The position numbers and the translations under genes were made by a program. A stretch of 64,000 nt of DNA from positions 75,019-139,018 of the forward strand of contig JAAFJN010000010.1 of assembly GCA_013298845.1 (NCBI GenBank), read 5' to 3'. Below the pieces are notes generated by a model that had not been told where the DNA came from, made no database searches, and saw nothing but the letters and a program-made list of their open reading frames with translations. This document shows positions 16,401 to 24,102 of this stretch, in pieces (position 1 is the stretch's first letter; every line of letters begins with the position of its first letter). This DNA comes from Chitinophagales bacterium (GTDB lineage: Bacteria > Bacteroidota > Bacteroidia > Chitinophagales > Saprospiraceae).

Positions 16401-18425
16401 ATGCGACGTTATTTTTTCGTTTTTTTGTTGTTTGCGACCGGCCTTCAGGCCCAAACGCCTGATTCTCTTCCTAATACCCAACTGCACGATGTAGTTGTTA
16501 CGGCGGCCCGTAAACCGGAGTCGTTGCGTCGCACACCGGAAAAAATAACCGTTTTGACCGCCATTACCATGCGCCAGTCGCAGGCGCGTACCTTGCCGGA
16601 GGCTTTAAACCTACTCAACGGCGTATTTGTACAAAAAACCAACCACGGCGGTGGTTCTCCTTTTCTTCGCGGGCACACGGGTAACCAAACCCTGACCATC
16701 ATGGACGGTATTCGCCTGAACAACGCCACCTACCGTTACGGCCCCAACCAATACTTGAATACCTTTGATTTGTTTTCCACCGAAAAAGTAGAGGTCATGT
16801 ACGGCGCCGGTAGCACCCAATACGGCAGCGATGCCTTTGGCGGGGTGATTGCCCTGTACAGTGACTTACCCAAACTATCCGACCGCATCCGGCCGATGGG
16901 ACAGGTGACGGGGCGTTGGGTGAGCGGCGGCATGGAAAATAGCGCCCGGGCCGAAGCGGGGATTTCGGGTAAAAAAGCCGCTATTGTGGGCGGATACTCG
17001 GCGCGCCGGTTCGGTGATCTGATTGGCGGCGACACCACGGGCCGCCAAGTGCCCACCGGATACCACGAAAACGCCTGGGACGTACGCGCCCGTTGGAACC
17101 CCGCCAATAACTGGGAAATTACGGCCGTCCACCGCCATTTGGCCCAGTCGGACGTGCCGGTTTTTCACAAAATCCAATTGGAAAACTTCGCCGTAAATGC
17201 CTTTGAACCACAGAAAAGAAATATTTCCTGGCTCAAAAACGAATGGAAACCCCAGGGCGACCTGCTGCAAAGTGTATCATTGACCCTCTCCCGCCAATTC
17301 TCCGAAGAAGGCCGCGTTAGCCGTAAAAACGGCTCTAATATCCTTCGCACCGAAACCGATTCGGTCCGGACATTGGCTGCCATTGTGCAATCTAACTGGA
17401 CCCTTTTTCGGCGCGGAACTACGTCTTTGGGCGCGGAAATTTACCACGATCGGGTGTTTAGTCACCGCGAAGATCTCAACGAAACCACCCAACAAACGGT
17501 TCAAAAGCGCGGATTATACCCCAACGACGCGACCATGCAGAACTGGGCGTTGTTTTTGCTGCAAAATTACCAACTCCATACCTGGACATTCACGGCGGGT
17601 GCCCGTTACAACGGCTATTCCATTCAGGTAAACGACACCGATAACGGCGCGGTGGACCTCCGGCCGTCGGCGCTGGTGGGTTCTTTAGGTGCCGTAAAAA
17701 AACTGGGCCAACACCACTATATCACGGCCAACGCCAACAGCAGTTTCCGGGCACCTAACATTGATGATTTGGGCACTTTGGGCATCGTTGATTTTCGCTA
17801 CGAAGTGCCTAATTACGACCTGAAACCCGAAAAAGCGCTGAACCTGCAATTGGGTTACCGCTACACTGGCGCGGCCGTGAGTGGCGAGTTGACCGTCTTT
17901 CGGCAGGAACTCCGCGATTTGATTACCCGTACCCGCCGCGGCCTGGACTCGTTGCAGGGTTACCCGGTTTATTTGAAAGAAAACACCGAAAAAGGGTATA
18001 TTCAGGGCGCTGAGGCATCGCTGAATTGGGCGTTTCACCGGTTTATGCGTTGGGAAAATGCCGCTACCTACACTTTTGGGCAAAATAGCACCAAAAACGA
18101 ACCCTGGCGCCGGGTCCCGCCCGTTTTTGGCCGAAGCGCAGTCGTTTATTCCAATAAAGGCTGGTTTGCCTCCGTCGAATTGCGGTTCGCGGGCGACCAA
18201 ACCCGGTTGGCGCAGGGCGATAAAGACGATAACCGAATTCCCAAAGGGGGTACACCCGGTTGGGCGGTGCTGAATACATACGCTGGTTGGGCGGGCCGCC
18301 ATTGGTCGGTGCAATTGTCGGGCATCAATTTGAACAACGCCGATTATCGTTACCACGGTTCCGGAGTGAACGGGCAGGGTAGGAGTGTGAGTTGTAGTGT
18401 AATTTGGGCGTTGCGTCATAATTAA
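16401..18425 (+). CDS. TonB-dependent receptor (BtuB/haem-siderophore type)
   Basis: 674 residues. Signal peptide 1-17 (FATGLQAQ), a TonB-box-like segment QLHDVVVTAARKPE, then a plug domain (about 45-160) with ALNLLNGVFVQKT, LRGHTGNQTLTIMDGIRLNNATY and VEVMYGAGSTQYGSDAFGGVI, followed by a 22-strand-type barrel ending in ...ISCSVIWALRHN-like strands. It lacks the N-terminal Ig extension of SusC. No cobalamin riboswitch or iron box was recognised in the 104-bp leader, so the ligand (metal chelate, cobalamin, haem or other) is open. It may be read through from the susCD transcript. Confidence 0.92.
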   Translation: MRRYFFVFLLFATGLQAQTPDSLPNTQLHDVVVTAARKPESLRRTPEKITVLTAITMRQSQARTLPEALNLLNGVFVQKTNHGGGSPFLRGHTGNQTLTIMDGIRLNNATYRYGPNQYLNTFDLFSTEKVEVMYGAGSTQYGSDAFGGVIALYSDLPKLSDRIRPMGQVTGRWVSGGMENSARAEAGISGKKAAIVGGYSARRFGDLIGGDTTGRQVPTGYHENAWDVRARWNPANNWEITAVHRHLAQSDVPVFHKIQLENFAVNAFEPQKRNISWLKNEWKPQGDLLQSVSLTLSRQFSEEGRVSRKNGSNILRTETDSVRTLAAIVQSNWTLFRRGTTSLGAEIYHDRVFSHREDLNETTQQTVQKRGLYPNDATMQNWALFLLQNYQLHTWTFTAGARYNGYSIQVNDTDNGAVDLRPSALVGSLGAVKKLGQHHYITANANSSFRAPNIDDLGTLGIVDFRYEVPNYDLKPEKALNLQLGYRYTGAAVSGELTVFRQELRDLITRTRRGLDSLQGYPVYLKENTEKGYIQGAEASLNWAFHRFMRWENAATYTFGQNSTKNEPWRRVPPVFGRSAVVYSNKGWFASVELRFAGDQTRLAQGDKDDNRIPKGGTPGWAVLNTYAGWAGRHWSVQLSGINLNNADYRYHGSGVNGQGRSVSCSVIWALRHN

Positions 18426-18436
18426 TCGCTGCCGCC

Positions 18437-18592
18437 TTCGGCTTCGCTCAGTCGGCGCGTTGCGTCGTCTTCGGCTTCGCTCAGTCGGCGCGTTGCGTCG
18501 CCTTCGACTTCGCTCAGTCGGCGCGAAAAGCGTCGTCTTCGGCTTCGCTCAGTCGGCGCGAAGCGCCGCCTTCGGCTTTGCTCAGAATGCCG
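18437..18592. repeat. 33-bp tandem repeat, four copies plus one degenerate copy
   Basis: The core TTCGGCTTCGCTCAGTCGGC followed by GCG starts at 18437, 18470, 18503 (one base different, TTCGAC), 18538 and, degenerate, at 18571. Spacings are 33, 33, 35 and 33 bp. In the minus strand it would encode LSEAEGDATRR-like 11-mers, but there is no gene-like start or context, so it is treated as noncoding repeat DNA. Confidence 0.85.
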
Positions 18593-18638
18593 ACTGAGCG
18601 AAGTCGAAGGCGGCATTCTGAGCAAAGCCGAAGGCGGC
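18565..18638. terminator. Perfect 28-bp palindrome between convergent genes
   Basis: Left arm 18565-18592 and right arm 18611-18638 are exact reverse complements, enclosing an 18-base loop that carries an inverted form of the repeat core. It lies between the end of the TonB receptor (18425) and the end of mqnD (18644), where it could stop transcription from both sides. No T-tract follows, so it may be primarily a repeat element. Confidence 0.7.
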
Positions 18639-18643
18639 CGAAT

Positions 18644-19471
18644 TTACACAAAAAAATCGCTGCTGATTGTCCCAATTAACCCCTTTTCCCGCGCCATATC
18701 GAACATGGAACGAACAGCGTGGCGACCTTTGGGGCCCAAATCAACGGAATATTCGTTGACGTACAAATCAATGTGCGCCTGCATCACGGCATCGTCCATG
18801 GCCTGGGCGTGTTGGCGGATGTAGGGCATTACCTGATCGGTGTGCGCGTAAGCAAATTCCACACTTTCCCGAATGAGTTGATTCACCGTTTGCTGCACTT
18901 CGTGGTCCAATTCTTTTTTGACCACAATGCCGCCCAGCGGTATGGGCATGGCGGTGGTGCGCTCCCAAAATTCTCCCAAATCCATGAGTTTGACCAACCC
19001 CTTTTGCTCGTAGGTAAAGCGGTTTTCGTGGATGATTAAACCAGCGTCAAACTGGCCCGAAACCACGGCGTTTTCAATGTCGGAAAACAACACTTCCGAT
19101 TTGTGAACGGCCTTCGGGAAAGCCAGTCCGAGTAAAAAATTGGCGGTGGTCATTTTGCCGGGAATGGCGATGCGCGCGTGTTCAATTTCAGCGTTGGTGA
19201 GGGGTTGCCGGGCTACCAGTAAGGGGCCGCAGTTGTTCCCCAAGGCACTGCCCGCGTGGAGCAGTTTATAGTCGGCGGTGAGGTGCGCAAAAGCGTGGTA
19301 ACTGAGTTTGGTCACGTCGAGTTTGTGCGCAAAAGCCATTTTGTTAAGGGCTTCAACGTCGTCGAGCACGATGTCGAATTCAATTCCTTGGGTATCAATG
19401 AGGCCATTGGCCAAAGCGCCGAAGATAAAGGTGTCGTTAGGGCAGGGGGAGTATCCCAGGGTTAATCGCAT
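18644..19471 (-). CDS. mqnD: 1,4-dihydroxy-6-naphthoate synthase (futalosine menaquinone pathway)
   Basis: 275 residues, the usual MqnD length. The start LTLGYSPCPNDTFIFGAL is diagnostic; DVTKLSYHAFAHL, GSALGNNCGPLLVAR and ARIAIPGKMTTANFLLGL follow, as in the periplasmic-binding-protein fold of MqnD. The enzyme converts cyclic dehypoxanthine futalosine to 1,4-dihydroxy-6-naphthoate in the cytosol. This indicates that the organism makes menaquinone by the futalosine route rather than by Men enzymes. Divergent from the RluA-type gene (29 bp between the start codons). Confidence 0.95.
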   Translation of the reverse strand: MRLTLGYSPCPNDTFIFGALANGLIDTQGIEFDIVLDDVEALNKMAFAHKLDVTKLSYHAFAHLTADYKLLHAGSALGNNCGPLLVARQPLTNAEIEHARIAIPGKMTTANFLLGLAFPKAVHKSEVLFSDIENAVVSGQFDAGLIIHENRFTYEQKGLVKLMDLGEFWERTTAMPIPLGGIVVKKELDHEVQQTVNQLIRESVEFAYAHTDQVMPYIRQHAQAMDDAVMQAHIDLYVNEYSVDLGPKGRHAVRSMFDMAREKGLIGTISSDFFV

Positions 19472-19488
19472 ATTCTGAATATTTGTGG

Positions 19489-19496
19489 TACTTTTG
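19489..19496 (+). promoter_or_regulatory. -7 box 4 nt before the RluA-type ATG
   Basis: TACTTTTG matches TAnnTTTG and ends 4 nt before the ATG at 19501, predicting a leaderless transcript. No exact TTG in the -33 window. Confidence 0.5.
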
Positions 19497-19500
19497 CGGA

Positions 19501-20175
19501 ATGGAACCTATAATTATTTACGAAGATAACCATTTGCTGGCTATAAACAAACCAGCAGGCTGGTTGGTTCAAGGGGACAAAACCGGCGATACAACACTCA
19601 CCGACTGGGGTAAAGCCTACCTCAAGGAAAAGTATCAAAAACCCGGGGCTGTGTTTTTGCATCCCGTTCATCGCATTGACCGTCCCGTGAGCGGTGCCGT
19701 TTTATTTGCCCGCACTGATAAAGCATTGGGGCGGCTCACCGAAATGTTTCGTACCAAAGACATTCAAAAAGAATATTGGGCATTGGTAGAAAAAGCCCCT
19801 TACGTACCGCAGGCAACCTTAAAACATTATTTGGTAAAAGACGAAGCCCGCAACAAAGTAACGGCCTATGAATCGCCCAAAAACGATGCCAAAGAAGCAA
19901 TTTTAGATTATAAAATTGCCAAAAATGGCAAAAAAGGCGTTATGCTACACGTACACCCCGTTACGGGCCGACCACACCAGATTCGGGTACAATTGGCCAA
20001 AATTGGGTGCATTATCCTCGGTGATGTAAAATACGGAGCCGCCGAACCACTCGCCGATGCCAGTATCGCCCTGCATTGCCGCTCCATGTCGTTTATGCAC
20101 CCCGTTCAAAAAATCCCCGTGACGGTTTCGGCGGACTATCCGGCGGTGTTCGCGCCGCTGCACCATCCGGTGTAG
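19501..20175 (+). CDS. RluA-family pseudouridine synthase
   Basis: 224 residues from the ATG at 19501 (an earlier start at 19483 would overlap the promoter box). It has no S4 domain: it starts directly with IIYEDNHLLAINKPAGWLVQ. The catalytic motif is HPVHRIDRPVSGAVLF, with the conserved Asp of HR(L/I)D. KEYWALVEK and VHPVTGRPHQIRVQLA are further RluA-family motifs. It isomerises uridines in rRNA or tRNA; which site cannot be told, though short S4-less members resemble TruC/RluA-type enzymes. Confidence 0.9.
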   Translation: MEPIIIYEDNHLLAINKPAGWLVQGDKTGDTTLTDWGKAYLKEKYQKPGAVFLHPVHRIDRPVSGAVLFARTDKALGRLTEMFRTKDIQKEYWALVEKAPYVPQATLKHYLVKDEARNKVTAYESPKNDAKEAILDYKIAKNGKKGVMLHVHPVTGRPHQIRVQLAKIGCIILGDVKYGAAEPLADASIALHCRSMSFMHPVQKIPVTVSADYPAVFAPLHHPV

Positions 20176-20216
20176 CGCGCTTGTTATCAAAACCCAAATT
20201 TTTTCGGGAAAAACAA

Positions 20217-20224
20217 TATTTTTG
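20217..20224 (+). promoter_or_regulatory. -7 box for the CotH gene
   Basis: TATTTTTG matches TAnnTTTG, 46 nt before the ATG at 20271. No TTG at the expected distance. Confidence 0.4.
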
Positions 20225-20270
20225 CCCCTGTCTCTGTTTCTATGCGCATTTTTTTCAAAGTAACTTAACT

Positions 20271-21848
20271 ATGACAAAACTATATATATCCTTTTTTCTC
20301 ACCCTCCTCATTCATACTGCATTGTGCGCTCAGGACTTTTATAAGCCGGGTGTGCAGGAAATGAAACTCGAATTACCCAGCGCGGGTTGGCATGCGCAAC
20401 TCGATTCTCTCAAACGGGTAAACCCCGAAGCCCGGATCGCCGGAACGGCTTTACTCAATGGGCAACGGTTCGACAGCGTTGGTATTCGCTACAAAGGCAA
20501 CAGTTCTTTTTTTAGAACCAGCAAACAAACCTTAAAAAAACTCCCTTTTAACATCAAAATTGACTACCGTAAAAAGGGGCAACATTTTGGGGAATCTTAT
20601 ACCTCTCTTAAATTATCCAACGCATTTCTTGATCCTTCGTTCGTGCGCGACCCGCTCGGCTACGAAATTGTGAGCAGTTATATGCCCGCGCCCAAGTGCA
20701 ATTTTGTGCGCCTCACGGTGAACAATGAGCCGTATGGCCTGTACGTCAACACCGAAAGCGTGGATTTGGCGTTCCTGAAAAAACATTTTGGGTACAACGG
20801 CGGCCACCTCGTCAAATGTGACCCCGACCAATGGCAAAAAGTACGCAGCCAAAGTGGTTGCCCCAAAGGCGAAAATGCCTCGCTGACCTACCTCAACGAA
20901 AATTCGGGTTGTTACAGCGCGTTTTACGAAGTGGACGACGTCAGTGCCTGGAAATACCTGATCAATATGATTAAAATATTGAACAAAAAGCCCGCTGAAA
21001 TCGAAACCGTGCTCAACGTGGATCAAACCCTTTGGATGCTGGCCCTGAACAATGCTTTGGTGAACCTCGATTCGTACAACGGGCTTTTGTCGCACAACTA
21101 TTACCTGTGGTTCGATTCTACCGGCGTGGGGCACCCGTTGATTTGGGATTTGAACATGTGTTTTGGCGGTTGGCGGCGCAACCTCAGTCTGGAGGAAATG
21201 ACCGATGAACAACTCATTGGTTATCAGCCATTGGCGGAATTGGACAATAGCCGTCGTCCGCTCATTTCGCAGTTATTAAAAAACAGTTATTACCGCAAAA
21301 TTTACCTGGCGCACCTCAAGACCATTAATAAAGAATGGCTCGCCTCGGGCAAAGTGAGCCAACGCGCCGAAGCCATGATGAAGGATATTGACACGTACGT
21401 GCAGCAGGATAAACAAAAATTGTATTCGTACGAGGATTTCAAAAACGCGATGGACAAAACCATGACCGACGAAAAAGACCATATCATCGGGATTCGGCAA
21501 TTGATGAGCAAACGCGCGGAATATTTGTCCAAACACCCACTGTTGAACAAAACCGCGCCGGTATTGGATGGTCAAACGGCCCAAAAACAAGACGATAAAA
21601 CGGTATTTACGGTAAAGGCCAGCGCCGGAACCACGGCCGTGTACGCGCATTTCCGCGTTGATCGGATGTTTGCCTTTAAACGGGTAAAAATGTTCGACGA
21701 TGGCAGCAACGGCGACGCTACTGCCGCCGACGGTATTTTTACCGCCACCACCGATGCACCCGTTGCCCAATACTATTTCTCCGCCGAAAATGCCGATGCC
21801 GGGGTTACTTTGCCCGAACGCGCTTCGCAGGAATATTTTAAGTTGTAG
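20271..21848 (+). CDS. CotH kinase family protein (secreted)
   Basis: 525 residues from the ATG at 20271, which gives a signal peptide (YISFFLTLLIHTALCAQ); longer in-frame starts run through the RluA gene. The CotH core covers about residues 60-420: VGIRYKGNSSFFRTSKQTLKKLPFNIKID, TSLKLSNAFLDPSFVRDPLGYEI, LYVNTESVDLAFLKKHFG and HPLIWDLNMCFGGW near 287. The family contains spore-coat kinases and invasin-like surface proteins; the DLN motif is consistent with kinase-like metal binding. The last about 100 residues form a beta domain (TVKASAGTTAVYAHFRVD ... DDGSNGDATAADGIF). Location and target are inferred only from the signal peptide. Confidence 0.88.
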   Translation: MTKLYISFFLTLLIHTALCAQDFYKPGVQEMKLELPSAGWHAQLDSLKRVNPEARIAGTALLNGQRFDSVGIRYKGNSSFFRTSKQTLKKLPFNIKIDYRKKGQHFGESYTSLKLSNAFLDPSFVRDPLGYEIVSSYMPAPKCNFVRLTVNNEPYGLYVNTESVDLAFLKKHFGYNGGHLVKCDPDQWQKVRSQSGCPKGENASLTYLNENSGCYSAFYEVDDVSAWKYLINMIKILNKKPAEIETVLNVDQTLWMLALNNALVNLDSYNGLLSHNYYLWFDSTGVGHPLIWDLNMCFGGWRRNLSLEEMTDEQLIGYQPLAELDNSRRPLISQLLKNSYYRKIYLAHLKTINKEWLASGKVSQRAEAMMKDIDTYVQQDKQKLYSYEDFKNAMDKTMTDEKDHIIGIRQLMSKRAEYLSKHPLLNKTAPVLDGQTAQKQDDKTVFTVKASAGTTAVYAHFRVDRMFAFKRVKMFDDGSNGDATAADGIFTATTDAPVAQYYFSAENADAGVTLPERASQEYFKL

Positions 21849-21850
21849 TA

Positions 21851-22143
21851 CTAAGGACTTTTATCTAATATCTTTTGTCTTTACACCACTAAGAAACTAA
21901 GAATACACTAAGAAACACTAAGCGTAGCGTGTACATTTTAAAGGTTTTAAAGAATATTTTTCACTTTTCACTATACGCTTTTCACTACGCTACGCTTAGT
22001 GTCTCTTACATTTTCTTACAACCTTAGTGGTAAAATGAACACTCTACGACGGGCAGTCTAAGGTCTTTTATCTAATATCTTTTGTCTTTACACCACTAAT
22101 AAACTAAGAATACACTAAGAAACACTAAGCGTAGCGTGTACAT
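21851..22143. repeat. Duplicated 86-bp intergenic repeat with an inverted partial copy
   Basis: Two direct copies, 21851-21936 and 22058-22143, differ at two positions (84 of 86 identical by eye). Each contains CACTAAG-type words and ends in AAGCGTAGCGTGTACAT. Between them, 21986-22032 is a degenerate inverted copy (GCTACGCTTAGTG ... CTTAGTGG). TTCACTTTTCAC-type words fill the rest. The gap 21849-22221 holds no gene. Confidence 0.85.
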
Positions 22144-22221
22144 ATTGAGTGTTTTAAGTTAAAAAAACACTTTTCGTTTTTCACTATTCACTATTCACTC
22201 ATCTCTCCTAACTCATCTCTC

Positions 22222-22680
22222 CTAAGGCACCACCACTTCCGGCGGCAAAAACGGCCTGGCGTCGGCCCCTCCGATGATGATTTCGCGGACAATGGTGCTG
22301 CTGATGTGTGAAAACTCCGGTTGAGAAATCAAAAATACCGTTTCAATCCCTTCTCCAACGATGTGATTCAACTGCGAAATGGTTTTTTCGTAGTCAAAAT
22401 CGGAGGCGTTGCGCAGGCCCCGCAACAAATAACGGGCACCAATGCGGTGACAATAATGCGCCGTGAGGTTTTGAAAATGATCCACTTCTACGGTGGGGTA
22501 TTGCGCAAATACGTCGCGGAGCCATTGGAGGCGTTGTTCCAGCGGGAACAGGTATTTTTTGGTGGAATTGACCCCCACGGCCACGATAATCTTATCAAAA
22601 AGCGGCAAAGCGCGGCGCACCAAATCAACGTGACCAACAGTAATGGGGTCAAAAGATCCCGGGAAAACGGCAATTTTCAT
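22222..22680 (-). CDS. coaD: Phosphopantetheine adenylyltransferase
   Basis: 152 residues. AVFPGSFDPITVGHVDLVRRAL contains the nucleotidyltransferase (T/H)xGH motif; VAVGVNSTKKYLFPLEQRLQWL, RGLRNASDFDYE and EFSHISSTIVREI are CoaD signatures. It transfers AMP to 4'-phosphopantetheine, the penultimate step of CoA synthesis. 15 bp downstream of ffh on the same strand, so probably co-transcribed. Confidence 0.97.
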   Translation of the reverse strand: MKIAVFPGSFDPITVGHVDLVRRALPLFDKIIVAVGVNSTKKYLFPLEQRLQWLRDVFAQYPTVEVDHFQNLTAHYCHRIGARYLLRGLRNASDFDYEKTISQLNHIVGEGIETVFLISQPEFSHISSTIVREIIIGGADARPFLPPEVVVP

Positions 22681-22695
22681 ACTTGACGATAACGT

Positions 22696-24057
22696 TTAGC
22701 GTCTAAAACCACCTTTGGGCATACCGCCGGGCATTCCCATGCCGGGCATACCCATTTTACCCATGGGTGAATTGGCCATTTGGTGCATAAACTTCCGCAT
22801 GTCGTTAAAGTTTTTGACAAACATATTGATTTGCTCAATCGTTTGGCCACAACCTTTGGCAATGCGTTTTTTGCGGCTCAGGTTCAACGAATCCGGGTCG
22901 GCGCGCTCGGTGGGGGTCATACTTTGAATAATGGCTTCCACGCGTACGAGCGCTTTATCGTCAATATCTACGTCTTTCATGGCTTTGCTAACGCCGGGAA
23001 TCATGGCCATGAGCGACTTGAGGTCACCCATTTTTTTGATTTGCTGCATTTGCGCCAAAAAGTCGTTAAAGTCAAATTTGTTTTGTTTGATCCGTTTTTC
23101 AACGCGTTTGGCCTCCTCTTCGTCAAAGTCCATTTGGGCTTTTTCTACCAACGACACGATATCACCCATGCCGAGGATACGTTGCGCCATACGGTCGGGG
23201 TAAAACACATCCAATGCGTCAAGTTTTTCACCCATCGACACAAATTTGATGGGCTTGCCCACGGTGTATTTAATCGTCAGAGCGGCACCACCACGGGTAT
23301 CGCCGTCGAGTTTGGTCAATACCACGCCGTCAAAATTCAAGTAGCGGTTGAACGTTTCGGCAGTATTGACGGCATCCTGACCCGTCATGGAATCGACCAC
23401 AAAGAGGGTTTCGGTGGGTTTAACGGTGCCGTGGATAGCAGCGACCTCGTCCATCATGGCTTCGTCAACGGCCAAACGACCGGCAGTATCCACCACCACT
23501 ACGTTAAAACCGTTGGCTTTGGCGTGGGCAACGGCGTTTTTGGCAATTTCGATGGGGTTTTTGTTCTCCAATTCCTTGTACACTTCCACCCCGATGCTGT
23601 CGCCCAACACCGTTAACTGGTCAATCGCCGCCGGACGATACACGTCACAAGCCACGAGCAGCGGCTTGAGTTGGCGTTTTTCCTTTAAATATTTGGCTAA
23701 TTTACCGGAGAATGTCGTTTTACCGGAACCTTGCAAACCGGCCACCAGCACGACCGCGGGGGAGCCTTTTACGTTGATCCCCACCGACTGACCGCCCATG
23801 AGTTCGGTCAATTCATCCATGACAATTTTGACCATCAACTGGCCCGGATTTACGTTTTTGAGTACGTTTTCGGTACCCAAAGCCTTCTCCTTAATTTTGT
23901 CGGTGAATTCTTTGGCAATTTTATAGTTAACGTCGGCAGATACTAATGCCTTTCTAATCTCTTTGATGCTTTCAGCGACATTAAGTTCGGTAATTTTGTT
24001 ATTGCCGCTGATGAGTTTAAACGCTGAATCGAGGCGCTCACTTAGACTTTGAAACAT
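22696..24057 (-). CDS. ffh: Signal recognition particle protein Ffh
   Basis: 453 residues. N domain, then the GTPase G domain with P-loop GLQGSGKTTFSGKLA near 110, VACDVYRPAAIDQL, DTAGRL and TKLDGDTRGG, and a C-terminal methionine-rich M domain (FLAQMQQIKKMGDLKSLMAMIPG, MRKFMHQMANSPMGKMG) with a Gly/Met tail. It binds signal sequences and the SRP RNA and docks with FtsY at the membrane. Normal length. Confidence 0.98.
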   Translation of the reverse strand: MFQSLSERLDSAFKLISGNNKITELNVAESIKEIRKALVSADVNYKIAKEFTDKIKEKALGTENVLKNVNPGQLMVKIVMDELTELMGGQSVGINVKGSPAVVLVAGLQGSGKTTFSGKLAKYLKEKRQLKPLLVACDVYRPAAIDQLTVLGDSIGVEVYKELENKNPIEIAKNAVAHAKANGFNVVVVDTAGRLAVDEAMMDEVAAIHGTVKPTETLFVVDSMTGQDAVNTAETFNRYLNFDGVVLTKLDGDTRGGAALTIKYTVGKPIKFVSMGEKLDALDVFYPDRMAQRILGMGDIVSLVEKAQMDFDEEEAKRVEKRIKQNKFDFNDFLAQMQQIKKMGDLKSLMAMIPGVSKAMKDVDIDDKALVRVEAIIQSMTPTERADPDSLNLSRKKRIAKGCGQTIEQINMFVKNFNDMRKFMHQMANSPMGKMGMPGMGMPGGMPKGGFRR

Positions 24058-24088
24058 GGAAATGCTTGCTTTTGATAATTTACGGGCG

Positions 24089-24096
24089 CAAAGGTA
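24089..24096 (-). promoter_or_regulatory. -7 box for ffh-coaD
   Basis: Minus-strand TACCTTTG (plus CAAAGGTA), 31 nt before the ffh ATG, in the 45-bp gap after the glycosyltransferase stop. No exact -33 TTG. Confidence 0.45.
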
Positions 24097-24102
24097 ATTT
24101 AC

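Noticed and set aside
18422-18625. Open frame of 67 codons with SEAEGDATRR repeats
   Set aside because: It is the minus-strand reading of the 33-bp repeat array; no start context, no domain, no promoter.
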